Positions 17,442-25,384 of a DNA stretch of 25,384 nt are shown one piece after another. How positions within the stretch are numbered: the stretch's first letter is position 1; every line of letters begins with the position of its first letter. Location of the stretch: NCBI GenBank assembly GCA_020080175.1, contig JAGHQL010000260.1, positions 1 to 25,384 of the forward strand, in the 5' to 3' direction. Position numbers and translations under genes: made by a program. This stretch comes from Glutinoglossum americanum. Its lineage: Eukaryota > Ascomycota > Geoglossomycetes > Geoglossales > Geoglossaceae. The notes beneath the pieces are model-generated. The model saw only the letters and a program-made list of their open reading frames with translations, was not told where the DNA came from and ran no database searches.

Positions 17442-20400
17442 CTATCCAAATACCATGTGTGCGCGACTCTTCCTTATAGAATCGTGTTCCCTCTTACAGC
17501 TTTCGCAATGCTCCTTCAATCGAACCATCACGTCTCCGGCATCCTTCTTCCCTGTCGCATCCAGAATGAACTGATGCGCATCTATACCCCTCGGGTGTTT
17601 GAGGGGAGAAGTGCGATTCTCCCACAACAAGTCCTCCAGCTGCCTGCAGCGGGAATTCTCATCCATGAGCCAATTCTCCCATTCCACCGTGAGGATCTCC
17701 CGCTCGACGCTGTTGACTACTCGCATCGCAACGAGCAGGTCGTGTCGATATGCGCCGAAACGCTGACGGGTGCGTCTAAGGCGTCGGCTCGTTGCGCGAG
17801 TTGACGGCTCCATAAAAGAGAGACCGGCAGATTGATAAGGTGCGTCCATGTCTACGGCGCTTGCGATGTTTCTGTATGTGGAGAAACTGGATAGATCATT
17901 TAGAAAGTTAGTGCCGAGATCACCTCCAGAGGATATGTACGCGCAGCTGGCCAACCGTACCATTTGTTTCCAGGCTCACCTAGAAGCTCAGTCTGGTTTG
18001 CAAATATTTCTTCGACGTCCTTCAAATAAACTGCCCTACTCATCATGAGGTTTGGCCCAACCCCAATTCTGGCCATGAATTTTCCTGCATTTCTTTCCGC
18101 CCACCACTCAGAGGTATCTCTCGAGGAATAGAAGAGGTTCGTCATAACGCTGAGTCCAAGTAAGCTGAGTATAATACCGTGGGCGCTCGAAACCTTCCAT
18201 ATCTGTCGGATGAATGAGAAAGTCCACATCATGACGGAAGACACCGCGCTTTCCATAAATGACCCGAGTGTTTCCCATAGCATGTGGGTGAGTGTGCGCT
18301 GTTTGATGGGTAGACGTCGGGATGCATTCAGCGCTGCGTCCGCGGCAGAGAAGTGAGAGGTATGGGTATGCTGTCCGATTTCGCCAAAGATATGAATCGC
18401 CTTCTTCGTTCGGCTCTGAAGACCTAGCCTCCGTACTTGATCTGATACAATGTCCGCAAGATCGAGGGCGTCCGATTCAAGATCATCAAGAGCTTGCCTT
18501 CCGACAATGCCTTTTAAAATTAAGTTAGCGTAATATATAGATAGGCTCTGCGCATATATTCTACCTTTAGAGAACGTCGGAGCGTTAGACCAAGCAACCT
18601 TCGTGTAGATAGCCAAATTGCATTTGGATCTCGTCTGGTATGTAATGACGATCTTGCTTTCTAGCATAAAGTCTCTCTGGTGAGGTAAATGCCAAGGTGT
18701 CTTCCTGTCTGTTATGACATAGCATAAATGCTCATTCAAAACTTCGATGATTTGGTGGTCCACGACGTTTACTTGTCGAAGGCGGCCTGGAAATATGAGT
18801 TAGCAAGCTTTGCGGCCTAGCAAACCGAAAGGTGAACGTACCGAACATATCTTGGTAGTCGATCTGGTAATCAAAATCTCTTCTCATATAGCCTTCGTCT
18901 AAATGGGTCCATGGGCCTTGCCTGATATCTGCAAGTATTTAGTAAATTTAACTGGGGAACCTGTGGTTGGTCGATAGCTCAGGGCTGTTCGGGCGGGACT
19001 TACGCTGAGCGCTTCGCTCATTATAAAGAAGCTGAAACACAGTACTTTTGTCGCCGAACATGACATGGAACAGCGCTTTCGGAGTAATATCGAATTGTCT
19101 GCTCGCGGCCACCCTATCCATTCCCTTCGGCTCATGCACCACAGGCTGGGCAGGCAATTTAAACTTGTTAAACTGATTCCCATCAGGAGATCGGCCATGA
19201 TCCATGTGAATGCCGGCCCTCAAATCCCTCTCCCGTCGGTGCGAAGGGCTTCGAGCAAAGGGAGGACCGCCGTCGATCGGCGTATTGAGCGAGACATCTT
19301 CCCAGCTCTCCAAGCTAGGGCTTCTTTCGTCATCTTCCCGCTCTACTTTCACTAGGGCATCGAGAAGCGCCCCTATACCGAGCCGCTCATCTAAGTTGAT
19401 GTTCCTAACTAGAATGTTCAATCTCCGCTGTAGGAGTCGTGGTGACTCAAGGAAAACCTTAACCATCAGTTTTGAAGGGCCACCTAATGCGACTCCACCG
19501 TCCAGGTGTAAGAACAGGAAATCGCAATCACTTCCAGGTGCCGCGGTGACTTCGGTAATCTGGCCAAGCCAGATGCTAGAGACTAGAACGAGGCCAAAGT
19601 GATTACTGTAGAAGTATATATCATTGGCGGTCACATAAACTCGACCAGGGAAGCCCTGCCGCTCGTTCGGATTCCATGACGCTCTGAAGATGAGAAGCAC
19701 TTTGTCCTGTCGAGGAACGTTTGGGAATATCATCCTGAACTGCGCGTCCTGTGCCTTGAGTACCGATGGGTAATTTAACGGAAAGTCCTCGTTTAGCAGG
19801 GGAGTCTTCGACAGCTGCCCTGCTTCGGCATCTAGGCTAGCTGTTCTCCGATGGCTTCCTGTAGGCGAGTAGGGTTGGCTACTAAGAGCCCAACTACTTA
19901 CAGGGACTGGGTCGGACTCTTTTCTTGGAGCATTCGGTTTTCGGTTCTCGTCTCCGGCTGCTGCTGCGGCGACATCGGTTGGTTTCACCAGTGGGCTGGG
20001 AGGATTCGATTCGCGAGAGTCGTCAGGCAGGGAGATCTCGCCGCGCTCAAGCCGGTGGACATGCCCCCAATTACTGCTGCCCCATAGATTGGCCATCAGG
20101 CCGCTCGGCATCCCCCCTGTCATACCAACACGACCCGCGTCGATCCCGCGTTCGGCGCTGACGATCACCGCGGACTTGCTAAGGTTTGTAGGCGCCGGAG
20201 GGGTAGCTAGGGTGGAAGGCGCAAGAGTGCTCACAGGCACACCTTTAAAGAGCTGATCTGAGGCGCCTCCAAAAACTGTACCTATTGGCGGTGGAGCGAA
20301 GTCTGAGATAACCTGAGGCGAAGACCCGGCACCCATTGCAGACGCCACAGGAGCCGAGTATACTGGAAGGACGTTGTGGCTCGCAGAGATCAAGCTCGCA

Positions 20401-22242
20401 ATACCTCCAGAGGGTGCAGCTGGCGTATGTGGCACACCGCTAGAGGCAATACCCGGGATCTGAGCTCCAGCAGTGGGTTTACGGTGTAGGTCCAGCTTTT
20501 GGATAATCCTTGCAGCATGATCTTTGCTGCCATCAACATCCCTCTCCACTGAGGCCAGCCTCCTGACATCAAAGCTGCCCCGCGCTGCCAGACCTCCCCC
20601 AATGTCCCTGTCTGGAGCAGGAAGAGTCAGTGAACGATCGAAATTAGAGCCTGCAAGCTCGTCGCTGCCGTGGTGCGTGTGTCCGTCTGGATACTTGGCC
20701 GCAAATTCCGGTGCGCTAGGGGGACTGATAGCGAAGGCCGCATCCCTTCCACCTAAGCCGCTCCCAGATTGTAGTGCCGTGTTCCCCGTATCTTCCAATG
20801 CTTTGCGCTTTGCTAGGTCAAACGCATCCAACCACTCTAATAGCTCTGCTTGCGTCTCAGCCTGCAATAAAACTGTGGAGTCCTTTGTCTTCACTTCGAA
20901 GCAGAATCGTCGCTCTTCCTGGATAGCAGGCTTGACGTTGCACAGTAAGACGCCGATCCTTTCACTCTCTTCCACGCCACCTGAACGCACGCCTTGCGCG
21001 AGCCAGCCAAAGATACCATTGCTGACAAAGAACCACCTTCGAACCCATAAGGTCCGAGTCGGTTTCCCGGTCAGGGTCCTAACGAAGAGCCAACCCTGTT
21101 TCTCTGCCCTTCCAGCGCGACCCGCGGGGGAGTGTAAGCTGACGGTGGAAGGTCCCCTGGAACCCAGATAAGGAATAGTGGAGGCTGCATAATCTTCGAG
21201 CTCGCGAGATGGTCGCGCTGCTACCTCTGTGGCTTCCTCAATGCTCTTCTTTGCTGTCTGAAGCTCCCGTTTGAAGGTCCTCTCCCCGGCTTCCATTTCG
21301 CGGCTCCAACTTCTGATCCGCTCCATTTCACCACCCCACTTGTCAAACGTGGTATTTTGAGTTTCACGGGAATTTTTCAAATCTCGCCACTGGTCCGAAA
21401 ATATTTTAACCAAGAGCTTGTCAAGAGTAAATCGGACTTGTGGAGCAACTACACAAAATTCCATGGAAGCTTTCAAGTATGCCTTTCTGGCCTCATGAAG
21501 CTGAAATGCATCTTCCCTAAGGGAAGACGGCTCCTTGGTCCTTGACTGGGCGGCAAAGCGAGTAACAACGCTATCGTAGGTTTTCTGGTTTTGCTCCAGA
21601 TAACGACGGGACTCCTATACGTAGTTTATTATCAAATAAATAGCACACATTCGGACTCAATTCTGGATGCGGCGAGGGACATCCGCTCAATGCTCACCTT
21701 GAAGTAACGAAGTTCTCCCGAAAGGAAAGTCCGAATAGGCTCAATCACCATGGCTTCCATTTTCTTCATCGCTGATATTGTGTGGGACCAGAACTCTCGA
21801 CACCCTTCGCCATGTCTTTTCATGGCCAGAAGTGTGTAGTCATGGTCAAGAACCGCTTCCGACAAATTTGCCGGAGGCACCGCACGGGTGAGGAAAGTGT
21901 TGACAAGATCTTCTAGGGCTAAAACGAGTGTTTCCAAGTTAGGCCATATCTGTCAAGCCAATTATTTCGCCCTTACCGGAAACCTCGTGAACCAGCTTCC
22001 CTGTCGACTTCAGATATCCCTCGAGCCATTTCTCGACCATTTCGATTTGCTCAGCAAAATGTAATGTGGTCGCTCTAAATGTAGGAGAATCGAGAGCAGC
22101 TTCCTTGAGTCCGACTGGTCTGATAGAATGGATGCGTTAGCACTCCCGCCTCTACAAGTAGATCGTGGGCGACCACAAACATTAAAGTCAACGACCTCTG
22201 AGCCTTCTGGGGCGCAAGCTGGTCAACCTGAGATTCGGTCAT
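17442..22242 (-). CDS. Sip3/Lam-type sterol-transfer protein (BAR-PH-GRAM-VASt-TM)
   Basis: Seven exons: 22242-22196, 22119-21977, 21918-21698, 21614-19004, 18928-18842, 18786-17961 and 17886-17442. All phases agree and give 1459 aa. Domains in order: BAR-like coiled region (about 20-290), PH (about 307-407, EKQGWLFVRTLTGKP...LEWLDAF), a Ser/Pro-rich linker, GRAM (about 763-870), VASt/StART-like (about 975-1150, QFDITPKALFHVMFGD) and one hydrophobic segment (about 1237-1256, AHGIILSLLGLSVMTNLFYS). Yeast Sip3 and Ysp1 (Lam family) have this architecture and act at ER-plasma membrane contacts in sterol transport; Sip3 was first found as a Snf1 interactor. Five introns are well formed (55-83 nt for four, plus GTAAGG...TTTTAG). 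The first (donor GTCGTT, 22120-22195) and the last (GTACGG, 17887-17960) have weaker donors, so the first 15 residues and the join near residue 1311 are less sure. Confidence 0.93.
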
Positions 22243-23573
22243 CGTAGCTAATTGAATCCAGGAGAACCAACTTGGCCTTAAGATTCCGGTAATCGATCCC
22301 CGTATAAATATCGTGGAGAGTACAAGAGTCTGCCTCCAGAAAATTAACGTCTTTAAAGTGTGATGCAGGCGCGGGGCGTATTAAAGCCGCATGTCCATTC
22401 AACTTGGTGCGGAAATCTGGGGGGAGGATTTTCGCCGAAGGAAACGTCACAAGCCCAGGCCAATTACTAAAAGTAGAGGGCTTGGTGTGACTTCCACTTG
22501 CCTCGTAAGAAGCGTATACGGTGAGCTGTTATCGCATAGAAGCGAAGATGGTGTGAACGGCCCCTAAGAGTTGTAATGACGGGGAAGAAGGGTCGGTGGT
22601 GGCGCACGAAATTCCTATGATATCGGATAACGGCTTCAGGAGATTTGGAGGATTCGGAACATGCGAAAGGTACTCGAAGCCTAGCTTTTTTGATATGTCT
22701 CCATGGGGTGTTTCATGGTCGACGTCCGAAATCAAGACGTCAAACAAACTCCACGTCGTCCGAAGGCTTAGGGCGAATGGGGCCACAGCCTATCGATAAC
22801 CTGGAACGAAGAGTCCGAGTAGAGCTGAAAACCGACTTATGAATGGCCACAGGACAGACGTGCAAAGAACCCAAAGAGCAGAGGAACGCTGATAGCTGAA
22901 TCATTGAAGTGCTGCGCAAAGATGGAGTATGAAGTCTGAGGATTGTAACTCGCTTATTATCTTGGCGGTATAGTACGACAGTAAACCGCTTTTTGCTCGC
23001 GAGTGCCTCACCCAGCCGGCGCCGCTTTAAATGGTGAGCTGGGTGATGCTCACCATGCCTCCGGTCAACCAACTCAATTCTCTAAGAACACCTACAGAAT
23101 TCGCCACTTTACAAGGGTGTGGCCAGAGCGGGTCGGCCATCCTCCCTGCTGGCGCAAGCAAATTGCAGAAAGCATCCAATCCGAGCGCAGGGAAAAATGA
23201 GTCGGATATCGGGTGAACGTATCTCCGCAGCCCCCGCGTCCTCCTCTCGTCTTCCGTTTCGAGGTGTATGCATGCTACCGACGTTATGAATACAGCGGCC
23301 TCGCGGCAGTGCACCCTTTCTGTTCCATTAAAACGAGCTGATCCTTGCCTAGCGCCGCGGCTTATACGGCAAAAGTCCACCGAGAGGGGTTCACAAGGCT
23401 GTCAGGTGAGAAAGTATATTAGGATAGACCCTTAGAGCTTCATATTAGAATCCTATCGACCAAATAAAATGTTCCCAATTTGATATTTTAAAGATTTAGC
23501 TTGACATCATCTTGGCGTGGGCCGTAAAGCAAGGAAAGTGTATCCTCGAGGTACAGAGCTTTTGCCCCTAGCT
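22243..23573. other. Upstream region of the Sip3-type gene; no convincing gene
   Basis: About 1.3 kb. Three minus-strand frames (75-117 codons, at 22223-22450, 22529-22786 and 23027-23380) have protein-like composition (for example VDHETPHGDISKKLGFEYLS) but start at non-ATG codons, and I could not join them by good splice sites or recognise a family. They may be decayed gene remnants or chance. The part next to 22242 should be the Sip3-type promoter and 5' UTR. Confidence 0.4.
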
Positions 23574-23674
23574 ATGACAAACCTGCAAGAGGCCTGCCAA
23601 CAGTTCATATCCAGTGCTGAACACAAATTAAACTCAAATCTTGCCACCATGAGTATAGAGGGTGAAGTCGGTGG
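23574..23674 (+). pseudogene. Orphan first-exon-like fragment
   Basis: ATG at 23574 opens MTNLQEACQQFISSAEHKLN, then 13 more codons (33 in all). A second in-frame ATG (23649) has a perfect GCCACC context. GTGAGT at 23675-23680 would be a phase-2 donor. Downstream, within about 100 bp, AT-rich transposon relic sequence begins and no continuation exon is seen. It resembles the 5' end of a gene lost to, or displaced by, the repeat zone. I do not recognise it, and chance is possible. Confidence 0.3.
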
Positions 23675-23779
23675 GTGAGTCTCATTCGTGTTATGTACTT
23701 GGGGTCAAGGGTAAGTATTTGGCTCCAAACGCCACCAATTTCCCTTGTTGATGTCAAAAATTTTTTTTTCATACTCATT

Positions 23780-24772
23780 CTTCTACACTATATAATGAAA
23801 CTGAAAGGATGACGAGAAGATCACTTTCTGGTAGTGAAAAATCATGAAACAACTTGCGATAAATGCTTTCAAGTAATAACTCTTTGCAAGTATACTTCTA
23901 TATCTTGGAAGGAAATTATTGCTATTACCAGAATCAAAAAATCTACTTGTCAACAGATTTATATATGATACCTTTTAACTGATACTCCTTCAAACCGATC
24001 CCGAACAGGCCGTCTACTTATCTTTACTGAAACTGCTAAAGTACAGCTTATCGCTTTTATTACTAGTAATAAAAGGACAAGACGATTGTTATGGAAAGAA
24101 ATTAAGGATGAAATGAGATATCAGTACAGTATTAATTTAATTTGAGAGGTAGTATAGTCAATAAGATATCATAAACATATGCTTAGAAAAAAGTAAGTAA
24201 ATATCATATAAATATATATATTTTATTAGTTTAATTCTAAGCCTAATGTTTCTTCAGTTTATAAATTAAAATAAATACAATGATGTAGAGAAAAAGAAAA
24301 TTGGGGTTACGAAGAATAAAGTCGGATTATCTGGACTGATGAATCTACTTTCAGTACAGAAAGTTTTCATCAACAACCCTAAGTTATCCAAAAGGCTAAT
24401 GAGGAATACTATAAGTATTGTATCGATACAATATTTCATTCCGGACGAAAAAGTACTATAGTTTAAGTAGCATTTTGTGGTACTATAATAACTGATTTCC
24501 ATTTTGTATCTGGAGAAGCGAAACTTGATTCTGCAACTTATGTCTAATATATTTTGGATCCTATTTTGATTTTCTTTTGGCATCAAATATGTGAGAAATA
24601 GAGATAGGCTGTTATTATTGAAAATGAAGCACTTGGATATAAAAAATTTGCTAAAGGGTGTCGAGCATTAAATGAAATAGATATACTTAAATGGTCTCCT
24701 CAATCACTAGATTTAAATTTGATTGAAGTTATTTGGAGAGATATGGAGAGAGAATTGAGAATGATATTTAGT
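23780..24772 (+). mobile_element. Heavily AT-biased Tc1-like transposon relic, right end missing
   Basis: A degraded transposase is readable in one frame. It has an N-terminal helix-turn-helix (ISWKEIIAITRIKKSTCQQI), a linker (SRTGRLLIFTETAKVQLIAF, then SNKRTRRLLWKEI) and a DDE core (IIWTDESTF, VIIENEALGYKKF, WSPQSLDLNLIEVIWRDMER). About ten stops interrupt it. The second catalytic Asp reads Asn (AAT for GAT), with nearby Pro-to-Leu and His-to-Tyr changes, all C-to-T or G-to-A. The stretch is far more AT-rich than its flanks. It belongs to a different Tc1-like subfamily from the 15943-17228 copy. The frame stops about 15 codons after the catalytic Glu at a sharp composition change, so the C-terminus and right TIR are gone; a left TIR was not found. 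Confidence 0.85.
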
Positions 24773-25207
24773 TGTCAGATCTTAGAGGGGTGCCGCGGGT
24801 ACTCGAGGCTCAAGGTGGTCATTTGAAAGGTTGTCCGTAAACTTGCGGATGGGTTCTCTAGCTCGAATAGACGTTATGGCTCAGTAAGAGGTCTGGTGGG
24901 ATGTTAGAGGCTGATAGGCTGAGTAGGAGGATGGATATAAGCCACCCAGTAGCTTCTATTAGATGGACTATATACAGGAGGTATGTTGACCGATAGAGGT
25001 TGAAGGATCAACTCTGTCAGTCAGAAAAGGAACTCGAGAGCTTGGCTTAAGTACAGACCCTATACTGATCTAAGCTTACAAGCTCTATGTAAGAACTCTC
25101 GATGCCAAGGCGACACGAAGACATTCCGACGTCAAGGGATCTAGGGGATTCAATAACAGTGTGACGTCGTACCCTGCAGCGATGACTATGGCTGGCCGAC
25201 TGGTCTG

Positions 25208-25228
25208 CATCTAGAGAAGGTCTAGATG
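25208..25228. repeat. Perfect inverted repeat CATCTAGA-GAAGG-TCTAGATG
   Basis: Eight-base arms pair perfectly around a five-base loop. Confidence 0.8.
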
Positions 25229-25354
25229 TACAAGGACTAATGGATGGACTTGGTGGTCGATAGTTTAAGGCAACTTGACGTTAGCCCGGTTCAGAATGTA
25301 GAGTAGACGAAATAGACTTGATTCTAATGAGCAGGAGATGTAGAAGAACTGATC

Positions 25355-25378
25355 GCTGACCTCCAGCGGGAGGCCAGC
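25355..25378. repeat. GC-rich hairpin at right window edge
   Basis: GCTGACCTCC and GGAGGCCAGC pair at nine of ten positions around AGCG. Its position 3' of the candidate LTR may be meaningful but no function can be assigned. Confidence 0.6.
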
Positions 25379-25384
25379 GAGCCG

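Larger units (their letters stand above)
24773..25384. mobile_element. Possible LTR-type insertion fragment, unclassified, fossil
   Basis: Base composition jumps from AT-rich to balanced at about 24773, inside the Tc1-like relic, which implies a later insertion or junction. The new sequence begins TGTCAG, as many LTRs do, and holds a GGATATAAG box near 24933. A TGTTA...TAACA pair also bounds 24902-25158 (257 bp), which could be the LTR instead. No coding domain lies in the window, so family and right end are undetermined. It appears broken or cut by the window edge and younger than the relic it interrupts. Confidence 0.3.

Noticed and set aside
17925-17980. Alternative 56-nt intron (GTGAGC to CTGGAG) in the Sip3-type gene
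   Set aside because: The frame would close, but the acceptor lacks a pyrimidine tract and branch site; the 74-nt option has ACTAAC and a good acceptor. Kept as the stated alternative.

Overview
The window looks like chromosomal DNA of a filamentous ascomycete (Pezizomycotina). The coding genes carry short introns (53-134 nt) with GTAAGT, GTATGT or GTGAGT-type donors, CTAAC-like branch sites and short 3' tails. Promoters are CT-rich on the coding strand. The gene set is typical of such fungi: a KH-domain RNA-binding protein, a Moh1/Yippee protein, a Rua1_C transcription regulator and a Sip3/Lam-type sterol-transfer protein. The Tc1-like transposons show C-to-T / G-to-A decay of the kind made by repeat-induced point mutation (RIP). 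I cannot place the genus.

Layout. 1-812 (+): the 3' end of an unrecognised multi-pass membrane protein, cut by the window edge. 2162-3448 (-): triple-KH protein, 384 aa, one intron. 3449-5684: G/C-homopolymer-rich intergenic DNA. 5685-6151 (-): Moh1/YPEL protein, 110 aa, one intron. 7672-8499 (-): an unrecognised 275-aa protein with a His/Ser/Arg repeat encoded by a 57-bp minisatellite. 9518-11442 (-): Rua1_C transcription regulator; I rebuilt four exons (586 aa), including a small first exon that starts at 11442. 11443-15940: about 4.5 kb with no convincing gene, holding three short-unit tandem repeats, CA- and CT-rich tracts and a nested palindrome. 15941-17230 (-): a complete-length Tc1-like transposon with TA flanks and 22-bp terminal inverted repeats; its 367-aa frame is intact in length but has four internal stops. 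17442-22242 (-): a Sip3/Lam-like protein in seven exons (1459 aa): BAR-like region, PH, GRAM, VASt and one membrane segment. 22243-23573: no convincing gene. 23574-23674 (+): an orphan exon-like stretch. About 23780-24772 (+): a heavily AT-biased Tc1-like relic. 24773-25384: a sharp return to balanced base composition, perhaps an LTR-type insertion.

The host genes show no sign of being one pathway or cluster. They act in RNA binding, sterol/membrane contact, transcription and Yippee-type zinc-binding roles, and each has its own promoter. Nearly all lie on the minus strand with 1-2 kb spacers. The right end (from about 23.4 kb) looks like the edge of a repeat-rich, RIP-affected zone. I found no clear new biological system. 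The most testable new points are the Rua1 leader (upstream ATGs that an apparent leader intron would remove), the His-rich repeat protein and the large gene-free regulatory-looking region.
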